A program made the translations under genes and the position numbers. Shown in pieces: positions 14,601-29,600 of a stretch of 64,000 nucleotides of DNA (positions within the stretch are counted from its first letter, which is position 1; each line of letters begins with the position of its first letter). This stretch comes from Atopsyche davidsoni. Its lineage: Eukaryota; Arthropoda; Insecta; Trichoptera; Hydrobiosidae. The DNA is taken from NCBI GenBank assembly GCA_022113835.1, contig JAILWY010000009.1:10082001-10146000 (forward strand). The letters are read 5' to 3'. The notes beneath the pieces were generated by a model that was not told the origin of the DNA, did no database searches, and saw nothing but the letters and a program-made list of their open reading frames with translations.

Positions 14601-17600
14601 ATGTTAAAGTGTTTATAGTTGGTGAGGATACAACGGAGATTTAATGCAAAATATAATTGCGTTTAATATAAATACAAAAAGATATATTTTTTTAAGTATA
14701 AAAATGAAACTCAGACATTAGAATATGTGGTTCCCCAAAAATTATTCAAAAAAGGTAGTCATACCAAATTAGTTTGGGTCTAAGCAATCCAAAAAAGTAT
14801 TGATATATTATGCAACTTTCACTAAAACTATTCCCACAATATTAAAAATCATTTTAGTTTATTCAGCTTTTATATGTTATTATTTCAGATAAGATTTATT
14901 TTCAAAATTTCGCAGTTTATTAAAATAGCATATAGCAAGTAAGAATAACAATCTCAGTAACGTTTACAAAGTTGAGCTCCCCCACAGCAGAGGAAGGGAG
15001 AGGGCAAATAGCAACAGGCGAGAAAAAGCGTTACAAAATATACCGTTTTTATACACACCGCCTCCCGTAATGTATAGGGCGGCTCACCGAGATCTGGGGA
15101 CGAGAAATTGTTTCCGCGAACACGTCTTCAAATACATGACAAGGAAATTACATGCTTAGCAAATATTTAGAGGCTTCATAAAAATCTAATGGCTGATATC
15201 CATTAACGTTGATATTTGTTTATTTTGATAAGTATATATATTTTTTTAATATTCATATAATTTTTAGTGATCTTTACATTAACTGTTAATGTGGTATTTA
15301 CTATTCCACATAAGTATACTGAAAGTATACATATCGCTGTTATTAACTAAAATCCAAGTCCTCATATGTATATAAATATATAGTAAGTAAGGCAGCTTAA
15401 AAAAATCCTCATGTCAATAAATTGAACTATGTTTTGTTATTAATAATCTTCTTTCATCAAAAGATAATAAGAATATACGTAGATACTTTATGCATAAAAT
15501 ATTTGATATCTTGATTGAAGAAACGATAATAATGTATGTTTATTATTCATTACAAATTAACAATGATGTGTAGAATTTGGTTTGGATTGTTTTCAAATTT
15601 TTTTAAATTAGTCTCCCAATATATGTAAATAATGTCAAATCTCTCAATTTATTATATCAATATTTCTTAAAAAAAAATTTGTCGACTTGTTTAAGTATTT
15701 ATATTTTTGTAATCTTTATAAATATCAAGTTTTCAGTTATATAAATATTAAAAATTTATTATTTGTTTTTGAATCAAAAAATTGATTGAGGGTTTTTCTT
15801 TTGCTTGAAATTTAGTCTTGCTCTTTCATTTCTTTTTCTATTGAATTCTCTGAATAAAAAATAATAATAGAATGAAACAACCCTCATACGGGACATCGCC
15901 TATAAAAAGAATATGGGTATGTACCTCCGAATCTATAGTGTAAGTGCTATAAGTGAGGCGTGAGTGACATCTCATCCCCTATAAAGTCCATCTGTTAGTT
16001 CCCCTATTTCATCCCCTGTACAAATAGTGTAAGGTGCAACAATGTTGATACTGACGTATTGTGCATTGCTTTGCATACATTTCATACGCTACAAGATGTC
16101 GTTTATCAGGGGATTGCAGCTGCGGCATTCAAATAAAAAATATTTTGCTACTTAAACTAAAAAAATGGGGTTTTATTTATAATATTATTCATGCGTTAGT
16201 TTTCTGTACGAATTAGCATACTAAATATTGATCAAAGGAATTCCATTTAAATTATCATAATAGCTCTAAAACATTCGGATCTAATCCAAGATTAATTAAA
16301 CTCACTCATATGGCAAAATAATCCTTGTGAGAAATCCTTTCTGAATTCGCATTAACAAACCTCAGTGACAAACTTGAATCAATTTAAAATCAAATTACTA
16401 GCGTCCTTTTGCAAGCTAAATCCCCAAGTACCAGAGACGGATGTCCTGAAATCAAGCCCAGAACCAACTAATCGCTTTATCACGGCTGTAATTGATCCAC
16501 AAAGGCTCCGAGCGGATCCTTTGAGGCCCTTTCGTCTGCGAGGTCTTCAGCCAATCGCTACAACTGAAATTAAAATTTCTGGGATTCCTAAGTAAGTGAC
16601 GCGCTGCGGCGCAAAACCCTTGCTGAGTGCGGTTTAAAGTTTCTGCTTCGGAGAGACTTTGGTGAAGGTTTGAAGTACATTCGATACTGTTGAGTTAAAT
16701 GCTGTTTAAATACAAACTAAGGGCTTTATACAAACTATTAAGTAAAGAATGCTTATCCTAATTTATCCAGACGGATTTACTTTACGATATATATATATAA
16801 ATAAATTAATATATTTATATATAAATATTTATAAATAAATTATATATATGTGTGTGTGTGTGTGTATTCAATATTATGAATAACAGGGTAAAAAAAGACA
16901 GAAGAGAAAGAGACACTTGGAGAGAGAGTTATGAAACATTAAAAGCTAGACTGACCTTCGAGTGGAGTAAGTATTTCTCCTTGCGACGGGTAGGTGATTT
17001 GTAAACAAGATAGTAAGTCTTTATACGATGATAAACGCCAACGTCCGAAAATGGATATTGCATAAATATTACAATAAGCCAAGTAAAATTAGGCTCAAAA
17101 TCTAAATTTTAAAATATATTGCTCCAAGTCATTTCTAAGTGTCACATTTTTGTATTTTATTAGCGCTTGAATTAATTTAAAAATAAGAAGGCATGGCTTT
17201 GCTCAAAAGTAATAAAAAAAGTCCCATATTTCAAATAAATCTTTATTAAATCTCTTTCATACTATTGTGCACGTTTGTACATATTCTTGTTCAGTTTACA
17301 AAATAAACTTAAGGGCCAAAAATCACGCGATATCGCCCGACGCACGGCCCGGCAGGTTCACACAACCGCGGGTCCGCACGCCGAAACCGGTCCGTCCTCT
17401 CGTTTTCGATTTTTCCCCACAAAGGCCCGTGTGGTCCAGCGGTCACGGGCCCCGGCTTGTTTGCAGTTCACACGGGGCGGGGGCCGTCAAATTGAAAGGG
17501 CAGTGAAGCGTGCTAAGCGGCTTTAATCTATCGGGCGGACGCAGCCCGCCATTTGCCACCCCTGCCTGTAAAAGTGTTACCGATGATACCAACATATCTG

Positions 17601-20600
17601 ACACGTGTGAGACACCAAGCATTACACCATCGATCGAGAAAACCCCCAAATGTAGCACAAATGAAATACAAGGTTTTAATAATACAGCTAGCAATTGCAT
17701 TTTCCATGTGGAATTCATTTTAAATTTATTACACACAATGAATAATTATGCCTTTTACAAAATATATTGCATGTAATAAATATTACACTTTTATGGTAAT
17801 TTATCATGTTACAGTGTGTTTTTAATATTCACATTTATAATTTTTAGATAATTTATCACGAAGCCGAGAGTATTGTTCGTAGATTAGCACAGTGTCGGGC
17901 TCGTGACCGCAAGCCTGGGGTCACCAAAAGCTCGAGATTGGGCAGACTGGGCGTGTGTTGTTCTCAAAGTCTCCCGAACAACATTCGAGCTTGCGGCTTC
18001 CTCCGAATGCACCCTTGGCTTTTGTCGCCAAATGTAAACGCAAAATTAACACTTCTCTTTAACTTTGAGTAGCTTATTTAGTTTGTTATTGCACACCAGT
18101 CTTGCTGTAGAATTTTGTAGTGTTGCTAAAGTTGATTCATTAAAATTTCTCGGGTGCATTGTTTCTATTTCAAATAGTAAAATTTTGCGTATGTTTATGT
18201 GAGGAAGGCTACCGTTATGCCTAATGTGGAATAAACTATGTCTAATTTCTGTGGTAAAACATTTATAGTGAAAGTTTCTATTCCACAAATCCGCTGTATG
18301 TCTACTAAGGCTGAGTTTCGAAACAGGCTTTTCTCAGGTGTGCTTACATAATAAAGTAACTTTGCTATCGACCACTTTGCCCCATCAGATTAGAACTTTG
18401 TAAGATTTTATCCGCCGCCCGGAAAATCCCTTCCAAACGAGACAAATCCATAGATTTTAGTCTTATAAGTCATTACTACAATTTTAGTTTATCTTCTCCG
18501 ACAATCCAAACCTTTTATGTTTATTATCATTTTATTACATGTATTATCAGTTGATTTCTGTGTATATATTTATTACCTTTATGATAATTCTATTTTATAT
18601 AAATATTTTAAAAAAACCTCCCCAAAAAATATTTTGAAAACGATATTTATTATAAATTAATTATTAAAAATTTTACCATACCTAATGGGTCGAAAAAACT
18701 GCATAGAATATTAAAAATAATATTTATTATAAAAAAGGCTATAAATCCTCAATATGGAAATGATTTTCATTTATATGTGTTTTTATTGCGCTTACAATGA
18801 AAAATTTTCAGGCTACGTTTATTTCTTTAAATATTTCGTTTTATCAAAATATATTTTACTCAAAAATATTAAAATAGAATTCCACCAAGTACTCTGTCAA
18901 AAGTATTGAATTTCTTATCAAAATATGTCATTGTATTTATTTACTGTTTTTTGAATTACTTCAAAAATCAGATATTTAAATACTCTTATTTATTATGTGA
19001 ACCGTAAATATTATCTTCAATTTATAATATTTTCCCAATAATCGTATTGATGTTGAAAAAAATATATTGGAATAAAAAAAGCAATCAACTCTATTTTATT
19101 TTTATTGCCATATTTTTCAAAATTGTTGCTTTTTGTACAATATATCGCCTTTTTTATTAAAAAAACTTCGTTAAGCAAAATTGAAAATAATCGCTCATGC
19201 CTCATAATATAATTATATTAAAAACACCCCCCTTATAAACGTACTATATAATAATAGCACTTCCCTGTGGGGGCTGTCTCCACTAGTAGGCATATCTGGC
19301 CACACCAACACCCCCTGGCATCACCTGCGACATCATTTCCGCTCGGGGTATCATCCCCCTCTTTCCTGACTACCCCTAAAGCTACCGCATCCGGTACCAG
19401 CCAACATATCGCTGTAATAATAATCAGTTATCTACGAAGATCGTAGTCAAGGAAGTAAACTATATTTTATCTACTCGCTTAGTACAACATATTCTTAGTC
19501 TTCAAATTCAAAAATTTCAAACATGTCTGTGAATTATTAAGCATCATGTCGTATGAGCTCATAAATAAATGACAAGATTTTGTCGATTTATTGCCAAATT
19601 TGAAGGTAATAGATATCTTAATATCGTAACTAATAAAAAATATTTATTACAAAATTGAACTCCATCGTAGACTTGGAAAATTGTAATTATTTGTAATCAA
19701 TATTTTTTTAAAAGTTGTTTTATGAAGTTAACCGCGATTATCTTAATTTTTTAAAGATATATCAAATTGATCATTACACATGGCTCAATTTTTAGAATTA
19801 ACAAAGCCGATTCATTCCGCAAGGTTTGATATAACGCTTGCAGCTACAATAATTATTTCATATCAAATTTTCCTGAGTGCATTTAAATTTACCTTATCTA
19901 TTTTAAAGAAAAATTACTGAGGTAAATGTAAAATGTTCACCCAGAACTGAATAATGCACCGTACTGTACGTCGTGCAAGTACACATTTTGCCAGTCTGGT
20001 TTGCAGGTACAGTAATCAACTCCGCATGAGCGCATTTTTAAAATTACACATCCAAGTGAATAAATATAATAAGCACTGCGTGTTCATTTAACGAGACTAT
20101 TATTGAATTTGTATGTTTGTTGCAGTATATTTTTAAAAAATACGTGGTTTGTAGCTATCACAAGTTTATTTTTTATTGTGTGTGATTTAACGAAAACCCT
20201 GAAAACCTATTCATTTACTGACTGTTTTATTTTTTGATTTGTGCAATTAGAATTTCATGCCAAAAATAATTCAAAATTTTAAAAATATTCAATAATGAAT
20301 CGGCATTTAATATACCTACTTTTGTTGAAGATGGATAAATATTCAAAAATACAATGTTTGGGATGAAATGTGATTATGAATTGAATACGCACAAACAATG
20401 CGATAACTCAGAAATTCCCAGGAATAATTTTATTTTATACGAATAACTGAATTCAAAAAATTCGGCACCAATAAATAATATTCAACTGAAATTCACATTT
20501 CAGTCAACTTTTTCATTTAGAAGTCAAACAATACGTCAGGGTCGCCACTGGCGGGCATTATCCGTGCTTTTTAATTAAAATTGTGTACTGGGGCAGAGCG

Positions 20601-23600
20601 CCGAGACGCAAACCGACTGCCCGGACGCGAGCCATCGTCGGTCCGACATGGCCACCAGCCCATCCCAGCCCATCCCAACCCATCCCAACCCAACCCCTGC
20701 GAGACAATATCCTTTGATTGTGTAAACGGGCCTGATTCTGTGAATTTTCAAATTGCATACCGTTTGATTGCATGTGCACAAGGCCAGAGACGCTGCTTTT
20801 CGTCCCTGTGAATTGTCAATTCATTCATCGTTTTTCGAAACTTTATGAATATTTAAAATTCATAATTAACTCACATTCACCGTCAATGGGTCTAATTTTG
20901 CAAAAAACCTTTAGTTATTTTTTTAATACATGCATAAAATTTGGGTATTATAGAAACTCTTTAATAAAATTAGTTTTTTTATTATTTTTTTTTATTTTAA
21001 ACAAGTTTTTGTGTAATGATAAATTAAACGATTTAGCAATTTTAATTACGGCGTTCAAAACAAGCACAAAGAAGGACATATTTTTTTATATATTTCGCAA
21101 ATTCAGAGAGCGCAAATTGCTTCACTTCAATGAAATCTTTCCTTTGAATAGAATTCTGTCGCGAGAAATTACATATTTTTTGTTCCAGAACATTGCTCTA
21201 TTACAGCTGTTTCTTGCAAACGGAAAATAAAATCAAGGATGGAAACAAACATAGCTTTGAAGTCTCAATTTAAAAAGAAATTAATTTGTTTTTTATTCAG
21301 TCTTTTTATACATATTTTTTTTACAAATTTAGACACACCCTGCGATATTCTCTAACAATATCAGAATTTATATTAACGATCCTGAAAAATGCGTTGCTGA
21401 TTATTTGGATAATTACTTCAGTGTGTCGACTCTTTATTACTTAATGGTTTCTCTTAATTTGAGAATTAGTCGTTGCAATGCATCTTATATATTAACGGAT
21501 ATACATATACACGGTTTTATTTATCTAAAAATTTTTAAAAATATTTATATAAAATTAACACACTACATCATTTTATAATATTTTATTGTGTTTATTGAAT
21601 TAAAGATTAAACTGAAAAAAAAATTCGCTTGGTTCCGATTTGCCACAATTAAATTGAAACAACACTAGTATTTGCATATTTTTTCAATATCCGCTGTGGA
21701 TATTTAAATCAGTTTCATTAAGCTTGTAATGGTGGTTGTTTGTTCGGGAGGTTCCCAAATTGTAGCAATAATAGGCTCGCAACTCTGCGCACAGATTGAC
21801 TTCAAAGAGCCTCAGTGCGATACGACCGATACAAGTTACTTGTCGTTGAATTCAGAATCTACCCAAGACCTACCCGGCGGTATAGAATCGTTAGGGACCG
21901 TAATAAGGTGACGTCATGGGGCGCCACCCTCCCGCTACAATCCCCATCACTTTGTGCTACTCGATATCTCTGAGTGTACATGCATTATGTATACACTGAT
22001 TGGTGCGTCACAGCTTTTATATTTAGTAATTTTTATTTTTACATAAATGTACAAAAAAGAACAGTTTTTAGGGTAAGTATAAAAGGTGAATTTTTCGAAT
22101 TCATTTTTCATAAAAGCAGAAACCTTTAGATTTTTTTCTAATGTACTTTTTAAAAACTACAGAATACTTGCCATAAATACCGCTTGAATCTTCCTTCTTG
22201 AATCATGGAAACATTTGATCTACATTTCATTTATACGTGATTTTTTTGATTCAACCACTTAATCGATCTTTTAAATAAGGAAATAATAAAAAATATATGT
22301 ATATCATTCATTGGCGGTCAATTCTGGCTCCATTTGCACTTCCATTTAACAAATTTTGATGTAATTTGAAAATTGTGCTTTTATTTACTTTTTATATATA
22401 TTAAGTAAAACGTCCATGGCGTTAACATTGATTAGTTACACTGCATTAATAAAAGTATACAAATATGTTAATTATTAGTTGGTATACTTATTAGTTGTTA
22501 ATTTATTAATTCCGTTAATAGAATTTCTGTACAAAGAGAAGTGTAGAAGAACAAAATTACAAGAAAAATCTTATTCTTCATAATGCAGTGCATCCGAAAA
22601 GATAAAACTCACTAGCCACAAATCAGTTAAACAAAACCTAAAAGAAATGATTTTTATTTAAATTAATTTAAAAAACTAAGAGATACCCTATTTTCATCTT
22701 ACCCTCATTATTAAATCTACTGCTGATGCTGTGGAATAAATTTTTAACGTAGTTTATTGGTTCTCTAAGTATATTCATGAGTCTATTAAATATTTATAAA
22801 GCGAGAACAGCGCGTCCTCCTCGAGCGTTCACTTTCCGTTGTTTGTGGTAAGTGCGAACAATTTTCCCACGGCGGGGATGTTTATGTTTAACTTTTATGC
22901 AGCTCGCCTCGCCCAGCATTTGCATATCAATTCATTCTTCCGGGGAAAAATGAAGAGTTGGCACTTGGCGCGCCGTTCCTCGGACCGCGGAGACAATGGG
23001 GCTCGGCTTTATGGAGCGTGGCCGCCCAGCGCCGGCGGACTTGGCAGAAGTTGACTTCTTTCAGAACTTCCGCTGCCAAAGCGGATGTGATTAACGCTGT
23101 ATTTATTCATGATTTTCCGTTTCGGCCGACTCTTCAAGCGACGAAGCTTCCGTCGCGCGATACTTTTTTTTTCGTTTTTATTAGACGTTTTGTTGGTGTT
23201 GTGAGATTGTGAATTTTATTTGCATAGCTTTAAAACACACAGTTGGGCATTCACGTCTTTTGTGATAAATAAAAACACGAAACACATACATTACAATGAA
23301 CGTTTCGTATACACGCGCAAACAGCCTATTGTGCGTTCAACAAAATTAAAACTATTTAACTGCTGTAGCTGAGTTTTAAAGAATATAATGTGTATATAAA
23401 TATGCACGTATATATATAAACTTAATTAAGCACTTGCTTAGCTTAATTATACAGTCTAGCTTTGTTATGTTATGTTAAATAATATTACTTTATAAGACCT
23501 ACTTCTTTTGACTACGTTTTTCAATAATATTCTGGCTTTCACTTTATTATTATTCCGTGGATTCATTGAATTGCTGAACGGTATGATTTGCTTTACGTTT

Positions 23601-26600
23601 GTGTAAACCGTATATTGAAGCCAATCGTAGACCAATCTACTACACGTGCCTACAGATGTGTTCACTGGGGGAAGAGGAATTTACAGAAGGTATCGCAGCT
23701 CAAGTGTCAGCGGTCGGTGTGTAATACGATGGTAATATATACTGCAGTAAACAGTTTATGGAAATGTTCGGCCACCGGCTCTGCCTGACAACAGCCGCAC
23801 TGGCCCCGCGCCGCCGCAATTACCTCCATCTGACGTCCCGTGCGCTGGCCGGCGACATTGTTATTCCAAATATAGGTACGCCCAATTCGGGAATCGCTTG
23901 TTTCACCGACGCAATATCCCGCCGGGGCTGACTCCCCTCAGTTTCCAACCCTTCGGACTCCAAAATTTAAAAATAAAACGGTTTTTTTTTTTTTTTTTTT
24001 CAGATTTGGTTATGTTTGATTATACTTGTATTTTTATTTTACATATTTTATTCAAATATTTACATTTTTGTATAAACTAAATATTTATTTTATAAAACGG
24101 TAGTATTAAAATGACGTACCATTGAATCATTTTCAAATTATGAGTTAAATCTTTAAATTTGTCATATTATTGTTATTATATGTTTTAATCTACATCTAGT
24201 AATATATTTTAAGAACAAAATCTAAGACCTAACAAAACCCAACCCAAAACTCATATGTTAAGCAAGGTATTATCATCCTGAAATATTATTTTTTAAATTG
24301 AATTTTTTTTCATAAAAAGTACACATAGTATAAAGCACGTAGTATTCATATTGGCATGTTGAATATCACAATTTTCCAAGAAGCCCATGAATATGTATTT
24401 TCAACTATAGGAAACGTGATATTATGATCATTTACCGCCTATCGTGAAGACATTCACGTTATTATAATAATATAGAGCTACCGATGGAGAAAATTTAATA
24501 AAACGATATTATCAGAGAGAGCCCGATGTAAGATGGTAGCTCGCTCTGAACGTCTTTATTAAGAATTCGTTCCAAGATATTCCAGGTAAACTTTTACCTG
24601 AAAATACAAATCAACATAATAATTACTTTTGAGAAAACGTCAAAGCAAGAAATGCGATACCTCGGAGAATGTGGCTAGATTCGTTATTGCTCCCATCTCG
24701 CCACGGAGACAGTCAAAGAGCGTTGCAGAAGCCTGCTCGGCTAATTAGGTTTGTTTGTGGAACAGGGGGTGCAGGTGAGGGCAGGCGGGGCGACTCCAAT
24801 TACCACAGTAATAACCTCATAAATTACCTCACATAAAAATTAAAGACGAACGCCATATTACATTTCAACTGCGATATAAATTATATGACACATACAACGG
24901 GCTGCGTAACTTTCAGTATCTTCCAAAAAAGTTAATTATTTATATATTTTTTTAATTTACAAAAATAAATATTTTTAGTAATTTTTCACATGTTATTGTT
25001 TTTATTCCACGTAATCTAATTGAACTGAGTACTTTCTGTTAAAACTATTGAATAAATATTATAGCAAGAACAGGTCCTGTGTTGATGGAAAGCTTTTTAG
25101 AGTTTTTGTTTTTTGTGGTAATAGAAGTTTTTTAAGAAAAATGTTTGGCGAATTTTACTATATAATATACTCGTAAGTCATTCTAAAGGCAAAAAACTTT
25201 TTAATGGTTTCAGAACTTATAAAATCTTAATTATTCTTCAGTGCTGATCTTTATCAGAACTCAAAGGTAATTAATTGGGTAAAAATAAATCATTCAATCA
25301 ATAAATCTCAATTTTAAGTTCATTCATAAAAAAAATGAAAACTATACACAAACTGAATATAAATTTACTTTGTCATTGATTTTTAATCACATTTTTTTTA
25401 TTTATGTAGCAATCTAAATTGAATTGTCTATAGTATTATTTCTACCTCTGGCTGGATAATATTACATGTTTGAATATAACTCAATTAGACCTGAACGCTT
25501 CGCCCATTTGTCAGAAAAGCTTGTGTGTTTTGTGCAAAAAAGCAAATGAAATATCAGAAATGATCCGAATAGAGTAAAACCAAAGCGAGGGTAAGAAGGA
25601 TGCCGCGCTTCTCTGTTTTTAGATCTGAGATAATGAACATACAGAAGAGGTTTTATTCATCGTATTATTAGTCAATCTGGTTATGTTATTAACTAGTAAA
25701 AAAGCGCCAGCTATTTTTATCCTCTGATTGTAAAAAGTCATATTGCTTCAGACACCTCACAAGTTATAAATTGAAAATGCGTGAGCAAAATTTGGATTAA
25801 CTCTTTTTTATTTATTCAATAATTGTATTTTTAATTATGTTTTTAAAAACTCACCCGTGTTTTAAATAAGCTGTCTGAGCTAGATACAAAATTGATTCGT
25901 CGTTTTTTTAGGTTATATAGAACTTTTATGTTTTATTTAAAAAAAATTACAGAATATTATAGTTTATTAGAAAACAAGTTGCTTTTATATATGAAAAAGA
26001 ACGCAAAACTTATAAATATACTCGTATATCAAATTGTGCTCGTTTTGCTTATATTATAGACGAAACAATTTATCGTCCTATAAGTAATGTAAAAATAACC
26101 TAATGTTATCTTTTTGCAAATTCGTAAATAATATGGTACTCGACAAGCTACAGGTATATATATATATGTTTATGTATTGCATGTGTTCATGAATGTGATT
26201 TTTTTGTATTTTAAAACCCAAATATAAAGTGACAGTTAAGTTTTTTATTTAAATATCACCATTAAGGTGTTGTGCCAATATGAAAAAAATACTCTTAAAA
26301 ATCAAAATAAACTTATAAAAATATGTGTAGTGTCTACCTGTAAATATAAATTTGGGAATTTATTGGAAAGTCTGCAGCAAACAGGGAAAACCTCAAGTGC
26401 TGCATCAAATTCTTACTTCTTGCGAGAGGAATGTCGTCTCAGCGAAGTGAAAAGACGGAAGTTGATTAGAAGTCAGTCTGCCTTCTTTGTTCCGTTTTAT
26501 CGCGCTAAACTGTTACTTAGTGAGCTGTAGAGCTCTGAAATATTTTCAATATTACGGAATTCCGTAGTAAAGCTTTATTCGTAAAAAAAAACAACCTGAA

Positions 26601-29600
26601 TTGGAAAATATTTGTATATTTCTAAGCTCGGAATATTTATTACCGTCGAACATAATGTTTACATGCGATATGAATTTTCTATAAAAAAAGCGATAAATCT
26701 TTTTAAAAAATTGCAAACTTTTCATTTATACGCAAAAATGCTCAAAGTCTCTGACATTTGCAAAACAGTGAGACGTATGTATGGTGGTTTTGATTTATTT
26801 CTAAAAGTACACATCAAAATGATTCCGGGAAGCGGTGATTTAGGTGTTTATATTTACATTGCAATCTTCTCGTGATATAATTTAAAGCTAAATAATAATT
26901 ATGTTCGCTCCACAGCGTTTCACGCCAAATCCTTTCTAAGCGACTTCTCTGAAGTTTTCCATCGTGTTTGCTTTATTTAGATCTGTAATGTGATGTTTGA
27001 TGTTTTAAATGAGAAAAGAAAAACATGTTTTTTTTTTATTTTAAAATCGCGTTCTGGCGCGCTAAAGAGAGTTCTCGTGTGTTTAATGCAATAATGCTTT
27101 GAAAACGACATCGGAAGGGCTTTAAACTGGCGTTGTTAGTCGCAAAGCTTGTTAGCTCGGCGCCGCGTTGACGGGCGCGGCTTCAGGAGCAGCATCCCCC
27201 GCCCAGAGAGAGAGGCAATCTGTGACGCGTCAGTCTGGCTCGGGAGTGTCGCCCTCGGTCGCGAGACGCGGTTGCTATGAAACTTCACCGGCATGTTTCC
27301 AATTTATCGGAGGCGCCTGGACCCTTTTACGATACAGGGTGTCGAGGCTATTGGGAAATTGTAAACATCATGTTGATTGCTTTCAGTTCGTTCTTTAAAA
27401 ATGTTCGAAAGTTATTCTGAGACTTTGCTGTTTTGTTTACAAGTTCATTTTTAAATGATAAAATCCTATGTTAGCAAGTATACAGTGACATTCAGTCAAG
27501 TATTATTGCTTATATTTTGTATGAATATAACATTTTGAACCGTTATAAACATATAAACACAATTTTACTAACAATACCTTTGATTATTTTTTTAAATTTT
27601 AAGGTTGATATATAATAAACATACACACGTTTTAACTTATTTTATAATTTATAATTGAAGAAATGAAATCTACATGGTGCCAAAAAATCACAATTTCCTA
27701 AATTACAATTCTGAGGCATGAAATACAAACGAGAACAAATATAAAACCTTTTTTAATATTTTTCCACGCTTTGTTTTTTTGCTTCCAAACAAAATAAAAG
27801 TTAAAAATAAAGTGAATTCGTTTTCTGTAAAATTCTCCCACGTTTTCTCGATAACGTTTCTTTTCTGCGCCATAATAAATATAAACATAAAGGACGAATA
27901 ATTTAAAGAACCTCGCAAGCAACCCGTATAAACATGTCACATTTCCTTAGAAATGTTGATCGGTTGATATAAAAGGGACACTGTTAAATTGGACATCTGT
28001 ATGCGTTGAGCCGAGAAATACGGAATAATGTGATATGAGAGAGTGCGGCGTAAAGCCCGACAACTTCCTTTCCTCATTTTATAGTGTCGCCTGGCGCTAT
28101 GTTATTTATTACCTTTTTCATTTTTGATACGTCCTGATGTCGCAGAAATACTATTTAACTCGGTAAATAGAATAATGTTTTTCATTTTCAATGCTTCAAA
28201 CCATATTCAACTTCCAAGATTTTGCTTATGTGTAGAATATATTTGTAAATATAGGATCAGTTATTTACAATACTTCTTTGTCAAGTCATTCGTTCCATAC
28301 TTCACAGACTGTATTTATATCTCTAAGTAAATCCTAAACATAAATTTTATTTCTTATTAAACTATATTTTTTATACAACGCGATTGACTACAGGCAATGA
28401 AAATATTTTTAAAAACACAGCAACACAATACTGTGCAAACATATTTTTTTTATTAACGTTAGCAACGTTTTTTTTAGTCAATATTTAAATTTTCAGATTT
28501 ATATTTTTTCATAAATCTGTAATTCTTTCAACTCCCTTGTCATTAAAGCTAATTTTGGTTTCCTTTTTAATCACAATAAGCAATAAGCGATAACTCCTCT
28601 TCTTTTCCGTAGATTTTATCCCGGAAATATTCAATAGCCGATGGTAAAACTGTCTCATAAAATTTGATCACTTCGTTTATGTACATCGTACCAATCAAAG
28701 TCATTGGGTTCAGGAGAGACGCCCTCCCGTGGGGCGGGGATGGAGGGTAGAGGGCGAGTATTCGCGCGAAAGAACACTTTGATCTGCCGCGGCCCGGCGT
28801 CCTCAAGGGAAGGAACTAAATGTTTGGTAATGCAAGAAGGGTGGCTGATGACTAATATTCTCTTCCACTGATTTTATTTTTATATTTTTAATATTGTAAG
28901 CATAATTATAGTTAGTATATCGTAACAGTAAAAATAGCACGTATACATATTCATATTTTTTGTAATCATCTAGCATCAAAGAATTTAAGTATATTTATAC
29001 TTAAATTCTTTGATGCTAGATTCTGATTGCAAGCAAATGCTTGCAATCAGTTTATTTTGTCTTTGCTCACCCTGTTGATAGTTGGTTAATCAATAGTGCA
29101 AGCCATCACTGGATCATTAAATTTTCCAACGTATAAATGGAATATTGTTAGAAGTTTTTCATGACAAGAATGGAATTTGTAATTAATAAATCATATTTTG
29201 ACATCAAAACGTGTTCAAAAATTCAATTGAAATCAATTTTAAACAAAGCATCAAAGTGAATAAATTTAGTCGTCTGTGTTGTCTTACAATATTAGTAATA
29301 ACAAATTTATTGTGTAAAAGCACCATTAGATGATTACTAAAATTTTGGATTAAGTACAATAAATAAATGTGCGATATTAGTATAGAATATATTCATACAT
29401 ATCCTCAATTGACAGTCGGCAAGTGGCTTATTTTATGTATGGTTCCATTTTTATAAAAATCCGTCCTTTCAGAAGAAGTATTTTTATAATTGTGTTTGAG
29501 ATAAAAAAAAAAGTATACATCACCGCCCCTGCTGTCTCCTCTCCCCACCCTCTGTGCCGCCCACCCTCTCCGCTCCCGCCTTTGCCACTCTACATTGACG

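Noticed and set aside
17412..17500. tRNA-like A-box TGGTCCAGCGG
   Set aside because: No B-box at proper spacing and no cloverleaf pairing; it sits in a GC-rich island.
20772..21230. 152-codon open frame rich in Phe, Leu, Ile and Lys
   Set aside because: It follows from T/A-rich runs, with no domain, no splice context and no compositional sign of coding.
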